Origin: Fen-1359 sp963710355
GTDB lineage: Bacteria > Planctomycetota > Phycisphaerae > Sedimentisphaerales > Anaerobacaceae
Length of the DNA stretch: 64,000 nucleotides
Assembly: GCA_963710355.1 (NCBI GenBank)
Contig: CAVPZU010000001.1
Span: forward strand, 62,001-126,000
Direction: 5' to 3'
Part shown: positions 49,201 through 59,916 of the stretch, one piece after another
Layout: the number at the start of each line of letters is the position of its first letter
Position numbering within the stretch: the stretch's first letter is position 1
Made by a program: the position numbers and the translations under genes
Notes under the pieces: model-generated
What the model was told of the DNA's origin: nothing
Seen by the model: only the letters and a program-made list of their open reading frames with translations
Databases searched by the model: none

Positions 49201-52200
49201 AGGTCTGTTCTTATCACATCCAGAAATCCCGACGACCCCTGCTGCGTGGCGGCAACAATTATTGATGGACTCCTCGGAACCAATCCATATACCAATTCCG
49301 GCGTATGGTTCACGTCTAATTCCACAGGTGCAGTTCTAAACGGCTTTACCATCCGTAACTGTGGCGGAACACCGGGAAACCCCGTGCCGCCCAATAACCG
49401 GAACGCGTCACCACCACATCCTAACGGCTACGATGGTGGGCCTATGGAAGGCCCTGCGATATACGTCGCGCAGGGAGTGGCCCCACCATCAAAAACTGCG
49501 TGCTCAGAAATAACTGGATTAGGGGCGGAAACGGCGGAATCGGCGCAGGCGCTACTACAACTGAGAACGCAGGTCGAGGCGGCTGGTCCGGCTGGGCGCA
49601 CGGCGGGGCTATATATTGCGCCCCTGACAGCAGTCCGACATTTATAAACTGCCGGATTATTGATAATACGGCCATTGGCGGCAACGGCGGAAACGGCGGA
49701 AATTATGTTACCCCAGGCGGCGAAGGCAACTATGGAGGCACCTGGAGCAGAGCCGCCAGTCCCGGCTCGCCGGCTTATGACATCGACCCTCTTAGCCTTA
49801 CTATAACTCCAATAACCAGCGGCTCTCTCTGGGAACGCTGGCAATGGGACTATGCGTTTTTATACTGGCCGATGTATGGGAAGCCCTTGGGGACTTCCTA
49901 CTTCGGCGACTATCGATGGTACTCCGGATACGGAGGAGGTGCTTACTGCGATGTTAACAGTAATGTTACCTTTATAGATTGTCAAATCAGCGGAAATCTT
50001 GCTCAGGGCGGTATGAGCGGACAAGGCGGTGTGATAGGTACAGGCGGCAGGCTATGGGATCCGCTGGTTCCTTATGAGATACCAAGCTTTGGCGGCGGCG
50101 CCTATTGTGCTGCCGGGGCCACAGTGACTTTCACCGGCTGTGTGATAGCAAACAACACCTCCTCGCCGCCGGTGCTGGCTGATGCGAACTTCCCAAACCT
50201 CGGATTAAGATTTCGTCTCGACCCTTACCTCGGTCATGGCGGCGGCGTGTGTGCTGAAGATACTGCTAAGGTGGTATTTAATAACTGCACGTTCAGCGGA
50301 AATAGAGCTTCTGAGGGAGGCGGGGTACACTGGGCAAATGCAAATCCGGCAATCAGCGACTGCAACTTCACGCTTAATTCAGCGTTTCAAGGCGGCGGAT
50401 TGTTTGGAGAGCATGGCCCGGGGACTATAATCGGCTGCAATATCACTAATAATGAAGCTGTCCCGGCAAACGACCCTAATATCTATGAGGAAGTGCTTGG
50501 TGCCGGCGGCGGCATCCATTGCTGGGCGACAGACGTGAACATAATCGATTGCAATATCAGCAGCAATCAGGCCGAAACTTCCGGCGGCGGCGTGTATTTC
50601 GGCGGCGAAAACTATTCATCGCTTTTCAATTGCCTGATAACTGACAACCTTGCCGGCGGGGACGGCGGCGGGGTATCGGCCAATACCTATTCCGATGTCA
50701 ACATTGCAAATTGCACCATTACCGGCAATGCGGGCGGCAAATTCGGTGGCGGCCTATACTGCTCTTATAGCAGCCTTACACATATCATTGACAGTATTAT
50801 CTGGGGCAACTTTGCTGTTAATGGCCCACAGATTGCCATAGGCAGTTACAGTTCATACGACCCGCAGCCGTCGGTAGTTGAGGTTGCTTACAGCGATATT
50901 GGGCCTCGCTATAGTATGACGGCTTTCGGTGCGGAAGAAAATGCACAGGCCAGCAGCCTCAGTGTTGCGCAGGTTGTTGAAAATCAGACTATCGAAAACG
51001 AAATTCAGGGCAGCGGCTGGGCAAAGATTGTAATTACACTCGATGAGCCGACCGGATTGAAGAGAACGACAAATTGGGATTCGCCTGCATCGGTTGCGGC
51101 TCTGCAGGCCGAGATAAATAACAGGCAGCAGGCTGTTCTTTCGACCCTTACCAGTCAGGAATTTCAACTGCGTTATCGCTGCAATAATACGACGACATTT
51201 TCCGGCCAGATTACAGCCTCTGGTTTGAATAAATTGATTAATAACCCGCAGGTCAAATTCATTGAGCCTGTCAGATATTATTGTCCGGTAATGAGGCAGG
51301 GATTGAGTTTAACGAATGGTATGGGGATTCGGCCAACCTATAGCGGCAGCGGTGTGGCGGTTGCTATTGTAGATACCGGTGTTGATTATAGACATCCGAA
51401 ATTAGGCGGTGGGAGTTTTCCGAATTCAAAAGTTATCGGCGGATATGATTTTGGTAACAATGATGCAGACCCCATTCCTGGAAATAGTTCTAATAGCGCT
51501 CACGGGACCTGTTGTGCAGGCATCGCGGCAGGCGACCTCGCCAACGTTGGAGATTATATTGGTGGTGTCGCTTATAATGCCAAGATATATGCTCTTAAAG
51601 CATCTCCTGACGATAACAGTACATTTGCCTGGGATGCAGTAATTGCTTCCTGGGACTGGTGCATAACGCATAAGAATGATAACCCGGCTTTTCCGATTTT
51701 GGCAATAAGCAACAGTCTGGGAGGAGGTCTGTATAATAGCAAAGCAGAGGCGGATGCGGCTCTTCCGGCGGGGGCGGCAATGGTTGCTACGGCGGTTGAA
51801 GCCGGCATAACGGTTTTGGCTGCTTCAGGTAATAATGGTGCTACGAACGCCCTTGCGGTGCCTGCGGCTTTGTCGAATGTAATTTCTGTTGGTGCGGTTT
51901 ATGATACAACTGACCAGGTAATCGGATATTCCAATACGGCAGCCATTTTGGACCTGCTTGCTCCTTCCGACCCGACTTATACTACGGATATTATCGGGGC
52001 GGGCGGCTATGCGGCGGGCGATTATTTCCCGACATTCAATGGCACATCGGCGGCCTGCCCGTTTGCGGCAGGAGCGGCTGCTGTTCTGCAGTCAGCCGCC
52101 AGACAAAAATTCGGCTACTACCTTACCCCCGAGCAGGTAAGGATAATCCTGACTGCCAGCGGCGACCCCGTGACAGATACAAAGGCCCCGATAACAAAAC

Positions 52201-53741
52201 CGAGAGTTAACCTCGGTGCCATGATAGATTTGCTTCTCGCAAGCCCGATTTATATTGAGCAGGGATGCAGTATCGAACACAATTGGTGGAATGCGGCGAC
52301 TAATACCTGGAACCCGGCCAGCCATAACCTTCCTGTTGACTCAGACCCGCTCTTTGTGGAAGGCTACTTCTTAAGCCAGCGTATCGCAGGACAAGATGCC
52401 GACAGCAACTGTGTGGACAAAGGACATACTGATGCTTCTACCGCAGGTATGTCCGGACGACACACAACGAGGACGGATTTAGTCGCAGATGCCCCGAATT
52501 CTCTTGTTGACCTCGGTTATCATTATGTGAGGAAAACGGAGCTTGTCGGCGATTTGAACTGCGATGGCATCGTTGATGAAGCAGACCTGGCACTGCTCAT
52601 TTCTCATTGGCTTGACCAGTGCGGTTTTCCGGATTGGTGCGATGGTGCGGATTTGAACAGGGATGGTATAGTCAACTTCAAGGATTATGCGATTCTTGGA
52701 AATAACATGAGCAATAGCGAGAAGACGCCGCCGGTGCCGAATCCTATGACCTGGGAAGCTGTGCCGACATCAGCGCCGGGTGCAACCTGGGCAAAGATGA
52801 CCGCCACCCGGGCAAAGGATGCCTATGGCGGCCCGATAGAGTATTACATCCAAAGAACAGATGCTCTTGGTAATCCGGATGGATTCTATCGCGACTGGGA
52901 CCCGAATCGTTCCTTTACTAATACCGGCCTTGTCCTGAACCAAACTTACGGTTATCAGGTTAAGGCTCGTGATGCGAGGGGTAACGAAACCGACTGGTCG
53001 GAAATTGGATATGTTACTGTCGGCCAAGTCTCGCTGCCAAGTGCGCCGACTAATCTGGTGGCAACAGCGGTTTCACAGACCCAGATTAACCTCACCTGGA
53101 CGGATAATTCTTCGAATGAGACCGGATTTAAGATTGAAAGGAAGACCGGTGCTGGTTCGTATGTCGAGATAAAACAAGTTGCAGCGAACATAACGAGTTT
53201 TAACGACACAGGTCTTGCAGCGGGGACGACATATACATACAGGGTTCTTGCATATAATTCGGGCGGCGACTCGCCTTATTCCAACGAAGCTTCTGCGACA
53301 ACGCAGGGCGGCGGTGGCCCGTCAGTTGAGCCTAATCAGCCGATTATGATACACAGTAATGTTGACCCGAACTGCACTCAGACAAAAGAGTTCGACCCTA
53401 ATACCGGCAAGACTTACTGGTATCATACGGTTGTAGCGACTGTTTCGGACATTGGCGGCGGTCAGACGGTCTGGTTCAGATTTGTCTGCAATACCAGTTC
53501 GGTCTTCAGCAGTCCGTGGATAAGCAGTGCCGGCACGTTCCCGATGTATTTGACTCATCCTGTCAGTAGCACCTACCCTATGGTTAGGGTAAATGTTAAT
53601 GGAACAACTGTGACATACAGGATAATGGTCAAGCAGGGCGGCTCATCAGGCTGGGGTATGTCCTGGAAGGTCTGTGCCAGCTTTAATGCCGACGGCTCTA
53701 ATTCTTCCTGCTCTGCAAACCTGACAATACCGTGGCAATAG
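46255..53741 (+). CDS. Giant secreted parallel beta-helix protein with embedded subtilisin domain, dockerin and Fn3; one-base frame break
   Basis: About 2,495 residues; one G missing near 49480 is restored to join GPAIYVAQGV to GPTIKNCVLRNNWIRGGNGG. Order: signal peptide; beta-helix with many Cys-Asn/Gly-rich turns (from DYPTIQSAINAAVNGDEVVV, residue 40, to about 850); an InlB-type B-repeat (GDHGSITPASGTYPAGTIVT); second beta-helix (about 930-1540); an I9-like propeptide region; a peptidase S8 domain with Asp in VAIVDTGVDY, His in SAHGTCCAGIAAG, Asn in AASGNNGATN and Ser in NGTSAACPFAAGAAA; the rest of the beta-helix; a dockerin pair (DLNCDGIVDEADLALLISHW, DLNRDGIVNFKDYAILGNNM); a fibronectin III domain (LVATAVSQTQINLTWTDNSS); C-terminal beta-sandwich. 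GGAG site before ATG. Probably a cell-surface or secreted protease/adhesin; substrate unknown. Confidence 0.85.
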
Positions 53742-53774
53742 CAATAGAGTGTCGTCCGCCTTCGGCGGATCAGA

Positions 53775-53806
53775 AAGCCCCGGAAAAAACCGGGGCTTTT
53801 TATTTT
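53775..53806 (+). terminator. Rho-independent terminator after the giant protein
   Basis: Nine perfect pairs AAGCCCCGG with CCGGGGCTT, six-base loop, then TTTATTTTT. It also closes the convergent aroC unit partly. A separate palindrome TCCGCC TTC GGCGGA lies just before it (53755-53769). Confidence 0.9.
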
Positions 53807-53834
53807 TAGGCGGGCAGAATTTATCAAGTTGAAT

Positions 53835-55166
53835 TTAACGGCAGATTTTGTCTTTTAGAGTTTGATAGCCCCAGTGAGCCAGAAGGTGGTCGAGGATAAC
53901 AAGGGCGGTGTAATTTTCTGCGACCGGCCAGATGCGTGCGACTATGGTCGGGTCGCGTCTCGTGATGGCGGCGAGTTGTCTGTCTTCAAGCGTGTATTTG
54001 TCGATTGTCCTCTGCGGCTTGTTGATGGTCGGCGTCGGTTTTACCGCAAGGCGGATAATGACGGGCTGGCCCGTTGACAATCCTCCGGTTATGCCGCCGG
54101 CATTGTTCGATTCAAAAACAACCTTCTTGCCTTTGGAGTGCATCTGGTCGTTGGATTGTGAGCCTGTCATATCCTTTACAGCCAAGCCCGCACCGATTTC
54201 AACCGCCTTTACTGCGCCGATGCCGAGCATTCTGCCCAATTCCGCATCGAGCTTGAAAAAGACAGGCTCTCCGAGGCCGACGGGCAATCCCGTAACAATT
54301 ACCTCGACTATACCGCCGCTGGAGTCGCCGGCTGCATTTATTTTATTTGCGGCCTCGACCATAGACTTTGCGGCCTCGGCGTCCGGGCTGTTTAATACCG
54401 GATGAACATTGTATTTTTTGGCTATTTCTTTTTCGCTTATCTTCGGGGCCTTTGTTCGGATCTGGTCAATATGCTGCTCGATTTCGGCGAAGACCTTGGC
54501 CTTTTCGAGAAATCTCGTATCAGGAGTTATTCGACCTTTAACATAGATTTCCTGGTAGAATGGGTCGAGGTCTTTTCGCATCTGTTTGAAACGCTCTGTG
54601 TATTGCAGGGCTTTGTCGTGCGGGACATCGGGGCACCTGACAGATGCCAGCTCCCTGACATAAGCGAAGACCTCGATGCCGAGAATTTTAAGGATTTTTT
54701 TCGCGATGAAGCCGGCGGCAACGATTGTGCAGGTGTATCTGCCGGAAAAAAGGCCGGCGCCGATTGCGTCATCGTCGGGACCGTATTTGATAAATGAGGC
54801 ATAGGAAGCGTGGCCCGGGCGCGGCGTGTGATTTGTGTCCTGGTACTGTTTTATGTGCTCAAGATGTCTGTCGAGGTTTGGAATAAGTATAGTCAGGGGT
54901 GTGCCGTTGGTGTGGTTTTTGTTGTTTGCGTTTTCGATTGTGTCGGCGGCGTTGAGGCCCGTAAAAATAATCGGCAGGTCGGGCTCTTTTCGCGGGCTGG
55001 AAAGTTCGTCTGCACCCGGTTTTCGCAGCAGCAGGTCGCCGTAAATTTCCTGTTCGGTAAGAAACAGTCCCGGAGGAACGCCCTGAATGACGCTGGCCAG
55101 TCCTTCCTGATAGGAACCGCCTGCAACCGTTACCTGAAAGAAACGCCCGATATGGCAGCCAATCAT
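53835..55166 (-). CDS. aroC: Chorismate synthase, divergent active-site motifs
   Basis: 443 residues from ATG 55166 (CAGGAG ahead; a longer reading to 55232 has no such site). It would convert EPSP to chorismate with reduced FMN. Family parts are recognisable: IQGVPPGLFLTEQEIYGDLL, RPGHASYASFIKYG, VIVTGLPVGLGEPVFFKLDA, ELGRMLGIGAVKAVEIGAG, FESNNAGGITGGLSTGQPVI. But the N-terminal FGESHG signature is AGGSYQEG, the GGRSSARET motif is AGLFSGRYTCT, and RHDPC near the C-terminus is RRDPT, so the first catalytic His and several FMN/EPSP contacts are changed. An insert of about 70 residues lies after residue 195. It follows aroA, so a shikimate-pathway role is likely. Confidence 0.85.
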   Translation of the reverse strand: MIGCHIGRFFQVTVAGGSYQEGLASVIQGVPPGLFLTEQEIYGDLLLRKPGADELSSPRKEPDLPIIFTGLNAADTIENANNKNHTNGTPLTILIPNLDRHLEHIKQYQDTNHTPRPGHASYASFIKYGPDDDAIGAGLFSGRYTCTIVAAGFIAKKILKILGIEVFAYVRELASVRCPDVPHDKALQYTERFKQMRKDLDPFYQEIYVKGRITPDTRFLEKAKVFAEIEQHIDQIRTKAPKISEKEIAKKYNVHPVLNSPDAEAAKSMVEAANKINAAGDSSGGIVEVIVTGLPVGLGEPVFFKLDAELGRMLGIGAVKAVEIGAGLAVKDMTGSQSNDQMHSKGKKVVFESNNAGGITGGLSTGQPVIIRLAVKPTPTINKPQRTIDKYTLEDRQLAAITRRDPTIVARIWPVAENYTALVILDHLLAHWGYQTLKDKICR

Positions 55167-55206
55167 TTCAAAGTCTCCTGAAAAGATATAATATCTCGTA
55201 TTGCTC

Positions 55207-56487
55207 TTATTTGATAATTTCCATATTTGCACAGATTGATTTCATCAGTTTGACATAATCCGGGAAGGTGACGCTGACGGCCTCGGCGGTGTCGATGGTG
55301 GATTGGCCGTCGAGTGCCATAGCAGCCAGCGACAGCGCCATAACGATTCGATGGTCGCCTCTGCCGTTAAGTTCAGCCGGTTTTGCCTTGCTTGCATTTA
55401 TAATCAGGCCGTCGGCCAATTCCTCGACGCTTACGTTCATTTTTTTCAGTTCCTCGGCCATACATTTAATCCGGTCGGTTTCCTTTGCCCGGGCCTGCGG
55501 GACATTGAGCAGTTTCGTCTGTCCTTCTGCAAAGGCGGCGACAACAGCCATAGCAGGCAGGGCATCGGGGGTTTTGTTCATATCGATTTCGGCTCCGTGA
55601 AGCTGGCCTGCCTTGATTGTTATTATATTGTCGGCAACAGTAATATCAGCTCCCATTTGTCTTAAATAGTCAACCACTGCCTTGTCGGGCTGCGGGTCCG
55701 AGAAATCAAGACCATTCAGGGTCACTTCATCGCCGTAAAGAGCGGCGGCGCAGAGGAAAAATGTTGCGCTGGAAAAATCTGCCGGGATGGTGCAGTCTAT
55801 AGGCTGATATTTTTGCCCGCCTGTAACGATAAATTTTTTGAAATCCTGATTTTCATATTTAATCTGCTGCTTATTTAGCCAATCGAGCGTCATCTGGACA
55901 TAGCCGGGTTCATTGAGAAGCGTTACCTCGATTTCGCTTGTCTGCAGGGCTAACGGTGTGCATAAAAGCAGGCTGGACAGGTATTGGCTTGTGTGAGAGG
56001 CGATTTGAGTTTTGCCGCCCGTCAGTTGCCCTTTTATCTGAACAGGGGCCTTGCCGTTGTTTCTCAACGCCCTGCATCGAGCGCCGAGATTATTCAGGGC
56101 ATCGAGCAGGGGGCCGACCGGCCTTGACTGGGTCTGATAGTCGCCTGTGAAGGTGACTGTCTGGTTCGGCGGGGTCAGCGAGGCGGTGCCGATGGCGAGG
56201 TTAAGAGTGGTGCCGGAGTTGCCGACATCGATGATGGATTTTGTGCTGAGGATTTTTCCGCCGTTGCCTGTAGTAATCCATTGTGACGGCTTTGATGTGT
56301 CAATAAGTGCGCCGAGCGCCCTGTAGGTGTTCACTGCCGACAGTGTATCTGATGAGACCAGCGGGCTTCGGATGAGGCTGTGGCCGTCGGCCAGCGATGC
56401 AATAGCCACCGCCCTGATTGTATGCGACTTTGAAGCGGGTATCGTTACCGCACCTTTCAACCTCGATTTTTGAACAATCAGTTTCAT
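55207..56487 (-). CDS. aroA: 3-phosphoshikimate 1-carboxyvinyltransferase (EPSP synthase)
   Basis: 426 residues. Joins PEP to shikimate 3-phosphate. Motifs: IPASKSHTIRAVAIASLADG with the catalytic Lys, VDVGNSGTTLNLAIGTASL, TFTGDYQTQSRPVGPLLDAL, SHTSQYLSSLLLCTPLALQT, CTIPADFSSATFFLCAAALY, TPDALPAMAVVAAFAEGQTK with the catalytic Asp, RAKETDRIKCMAEELKKM and GRGDHRIVMALSLAAMAL. Typical length. aroC follows after 40 bases, presumably in one transcript. Confidence 0.94.
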   Translation of the reverse strand: MKLIVQKSRLKGAVTIPASKSHTIRAVAIASLADGHSLIRSPLVSSDTLSAVNTYRALGALIDTSKPSQWITTGNGGKILSTKSIIDVGNSGTTLNLAIGTASLTPPNQTVTFTGDYQTQSRPVGPLLDALNNLGARCRALRNNGKAPVQIKGQLTGGKTQIASHTSQYLSSLLLCTPLALQTSEIEVTLLNEPGYVQMTLDWLNKQQIKYENQDFKKFIVTGGQKYQPIDCTIPADFSSATFFLCAAALYGDEVTLNGLDFSDPQPDKAVVDYLRQMGADITVADNIITIKAGQLHGAEIDMNKTPDALPAMAVVAAFAEGQTKLLNVPQARAKETDRIKCMAEELKKMNVSVEELADGLIINASKAKPAELNGRGDHRIVMALSLAAMALDGQSTIDTAEAVSVTFPDYVKLMKSICANMEIIK

Positions 56488-56937
56488 AACAGAATTTTTA
56501 CCACAACAAATTGAAAAAGCAATCGAAAAGTATATGAAGATATGGCCGGATAGTGCAAGGGCCTGTAAAATTGCCGTTATTTGTTTTTTGCATAAGGCTC
56601 ATATTGGAGAGGTGCATTCGAGCGTCTGGCCGGCGGATATGATTAAAAAGTGCAGAAAAGCCGGCATAAGGTTGCTGTAATGCGCAACACGGTGGTTAAA
56701 TGCGATATTCAAAGTTCGTAAAATGAGTCCATTAAATCCGAAGCACGAAGCACTAAATTCTAAGCAAATCCAAAATTCTAATGTTCAAATGACCAAAGCA
56801 GTTATATAACAAGGTTTGAAACATTTGGATTTTTGACATTTGAATTTGTTTCGGGTTTCGGATTTAGAATTTCGGATTTTTAATTACTGAACGGACCTTC
56901 AGCAGAACGCGCAAAAACTTTTTGTGATTATTATTTG
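56488..56937. other. Gene-free stretch upstream of aroA
   Basis: 450 bases without a convincing gene. It carries AT-rich repeated words such as TTCGGATTT and AAATTC that recur in both orientations around 56740-56885. The aroA promoter should lie at its left end; the S8 gene ends at its right end. Confidence 0.4.
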
Positions 56938-58693
56938 TTATTCGCTGCGCCAGTCGGCTTTTCGGCCTATCTGTTTTGTAAGAATATCGAAATCATTGAC
57001 ATCGAAAACGCCGTCGGTGTTGATGTCGCCGATAAGATAACTATTTGGCGATATTGTGCCGCTCATCCAGTTATCGAGCAGGGTAAGAAGGTCTGAATTA
57101 TCCACAATCCCGTCCGCATTTAAGTCATACCATAAGATATTGTCATTATTTTGTTTCTCGGATACATCCCACGCAACAGCGTAATTTTGTTCCGGCGTCT
57201 CTGGTTGGTTGCTGCTGTAAGAGACAATAAGCGCATAATGCCTGTATCGCATATCTGTCGGGTAATAGATATGCTCGACATTGTCGCTGGCACTGTCGCT
57301 GTAATCGAGCAGGTAGCCAAAGCCGGAGTTTTGCGGGTCCATTGCCCACAACTCAAGCTTGATGTCGGCGTCCTTTTCGGGCAGATTTTCAAAAGGATAT
57401 TCGTCTGCATAATGTCTGTTCCAGACGACGGTTGCGGCGAGTCTGCCTTTGGCGGATGGGTCCTCAATGTTAATATGATATATTTGCAGGGCTTTTTTGT
57501 TTCCATTTAGTTCGTCAATATCCCAGCCTGTCATAGGAACAGGGCCGGGTTTATGTTGTCCTGCGATTAACTGTTTATAGGCAGCCTGCAGCGTTTAGCT
57601 GGCCTGCCCCCTGAATGTAATCAAGCGGGGCGGTGTGGTCATCATCGATTTGGAGCCGACCTTTGTGCCAGAATGGCAGTTTTGTTGCGGAATTCATCAA
57701 AATTGCCTTTATCAGGCAGTTTCCGCCGTCGGGCGACAGGGCCATAGCGAGGTTTGGTTCCTGTTTTGCTTTTTGTATAAGAAGCGATGCGGCGCCTGCG
57801 ACAACCGACGTTGCAAAACTTGTCCAGTCGCCTGTCGGTTCGTATTGATTCAGCTCGTCCATTGAGGCCGCCAGGCAGTTGCCCGGTGCGACTATATCCG
57901 GTTTGCAGGTCAGCCGATGGCGGATTGCCGTTGGACCAAAACTTGAATGCTGCGGATGGGGCAGGGAAAAGTTCGCAAGCCCTTTCGCTGTATCATTCGT
58001 ATTAACCGAATCGACAACGCCGACACCTATGACGTTTGCGCCCGCAGCCGGGTAGAGCGGCGGGTCAAAGGCATCAGAACCGTTGCCGATTGGTGCGACA
58101 ACCACGATGCCGTATTTTTCCGCCAGCGATTCTATGCCTCGTGTCCACCAGTCCTCGGTAGGGCTTCCGAGGCCGACAACTATAATATCTTCATCTGACG
58201 GGGCCTGTGGAAAAACGATGTGGTTTAAAAAATAGCCGAACTCATAGATATCGGCACGGGCCTGCGGAACGGCGCCTTCATAACGAAAATTGCCCAGCGC
58301 CGGATTAAAGGCGTTTGCGTCGCTGCCGAACAGAATCGAACACATTGCCGTTGTATGCGGACAAAAACCGCTGTCGAGCTGATTGACGTCATAGAATGTA
58401 AATTTTGCCGAGCCGAAACAACTGTGAAGTGTCAGCGGCCTGTAGTCATTTTGCGGCTGGCCGTTAAGGTATGTAAAACTCCTGCAAACTACGGCAGCAT
58501 TTACGCTGTTACCTGTCAGATTAGGGTCAAGTTGCCTGACAGCAAAGATGCCGACTGTATTGAAGGCCTGCGGCTGTAGTAATTGACTGTCTGCCAGCTG
58601 GTTTGCCTCTGCCCGGACAAGGGCCGGGGTTATCGAGATAAACACAGCTACAAGCAGCTTAATAAACGGAATTTCCCTGCCTGCCGATTTCAT
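56938..58693 (-). CDS. Secreted subtilase-like protein with dockerin pair; one-base frame break, catalytic Asp replaced
   Basis: About 585 residues. ATG 58693 is six bases after GGAGG; signal peptide LLVAVFISITPALVRA. The peptidase S8 fold is visible: His region SGFCPHTTAMCSILFG, VVVAPIGNGSDAFDPPLYPA, VIGVGVVDS, PDIVAPGNCLAA and the Ser region TSFATSVVAGAASLL. The Asp strand reads VNAAVVCRSFTY where VAVIDTG is expected, so the Asp appears to be Cys or absent. One surplus G near 57584 splits the frame; beyond it AAYKQLIAGQHKPGPVPMTG, a beta-rich domain and a dockerin pair (DLNADGIVDNSDLLTLLDNW, DINTDGVFDVNDFDILTKQI) follow. Probably a surface protein, possibly a pseudoprotease. Confidence 0.8.
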
Positions 58694-59075
58694 TCCCAAC
58701 CTCCGAACGTGCGTTAAATCAAGGCATTAACAATGCTGTCAATCAGCACAGTTAATTGTTCGGTTTATCTATTTATCCTACCACAAAAGATATGTTTTTG
58801 CAAGGCATTATTTTGCCAATTGAAGGACAACATCGGATATTGATGTCAACAGGCGGGATATTTGGGGACTAAATCATTTTATAGGACTGCTTTGGTTATA
58901 AGCGGAATAAGGCATTGAATTTTTCCATCTTTTTCTGTTTTGGATAATGCACGTTTTTTTTAAAAAGTCGGGATTCAAATCTAAAATGGTCTCTTATTCC
59001 AGCCGATAAATTTAGTGAAGGGTGTGGGGTGAAGAGTAGGGGGTTACGCACGAAGGCGGATTGAAAGGGGTTTTT
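58694..59075. other. Intergenic, divergent promoters
   Basis: 380 bases between divergent genes; should contain both promoters. T-rich runs occur (58925-58970). No RNA or repeat recognised. AAAGGGG at 59064-59070 fixes the GTG start of the PilZ gene. Confidence 0.4.
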
Positions 59076-59906
59076 GTGAACGGTGTTTTGATACTCAGGC
59101 AGACGGAACCGCAGCGGCTTTTACAGGCTGTCTGTGATGAGAATATTCCGATTTTCGTTTCTTATTTATCGGCTCGAAAATGGCAGATTGCCAGGGCCAA
59201 GATTACCGATGTTGCCCAAAGGTGTTTTAAGGTTAAGATTACCCCCCAAAGGGTGACTATGCCTGTTTGTCTCCAGCCGGGACAGACGGTCGGTATTTCC
59301 TTTAAATATGGATTTGAGTCCGCCGTAAGCGGAGCAAGATTTGTATTCGGGGCAGAGGTTGTGGCGGTTGAGTCCGCTGACGGCGGACAGGCCTGTCTCG
59401 GCTCGGTGTCACTGTCGATGCCGGAAGAAGTTGAGGTCATTCAGAGGAGAAGTTTCGAGCGCATTATGACGCCCGAAAAAATGGATGTCGCAGTGAGCGT
59501 CTGGTCGCGTAATTTTCTCGGAGGCGGCGGGGAGACGCCGGCTGTAGAGGTAAGCCGGAGCTGGACAGGAAGGCTTGTCGATATTTCGGCCGGCGGCCTG
59601 GCTGTCGCAATCAGCCTGTCGCAGGGGCCCGTGCTGGAAACAGGGCAGTTTGTAAGCCTGAAATTTGTTCCTCTTCCAACCGAGACGCCGTTAGCATTCA
59701 ACGCATACATAAAGAGTGTATCACAGACAGCGGATGGCAGCAGCGTTTGTATCGGCTTGGAAATGGTCGGCCTCGAAGCAAGTGCCGAGGGCAGACTTGT
59801 CCTGCAGAGGCTCTGTAATGTTGTTGAGCAGTATTCAAAAATGAATTCGGAATCCGCCGCATCCGCCGTAGGCGGAGCGGACAAGTCCAGAATCCAGAAT
59901 AATTAA
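59076..59906 (+). CDS. PilZ-domain (YcgR-like) c-di-GMP receptor
   Basis: 276 residues from GTG 59076, with AAAGGGG five bases upstream; a TTG at 59061 is less likely. N-terminal beta-barrel (PilZN/YcgR-like, residues 1-125) and a C-terminal PilZ domain with the c-di-GMP motifs RRSFERIM (R-x-x-x-R type) and GRLVDISAGGLAVAIS (D-x-S-x-x-G). It probably senses cyclic di-GMP and acts on motility or surface export. The last residues, AASAVGGADKSR, come from a GC palindrome (59862-59876) of a type repeated elsewhere in this window, so the natural end may be earlier. No partner genes adjacent. Confidence 0.82.
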   Translation: MNGVLILRQTEPQRLLQAVCDENIPIFVSYLSARKWQIARAKITDVAQRCFKVKITPQRVTMPVCLQPGQTVGISFKYGFESAVSGARFVFGAEVVAVESADGGQACLGSVSLSMPEEVEVIQRRSFERIMTPEKMDVAVSVWSRNFLGGGGETPAVEVSRSWTGRLVDISAGGLAVAISLSQGPVLETGQFVSLKFVPLPTETPLAFNAYIKSVSQTADGSSVCIGLEMVGLEASAEGRLVLQRLCNVVEQYSKMNSESAASAVGGADKSRIQNN

Positions 59907-59916
59907 AAATTCAAAA

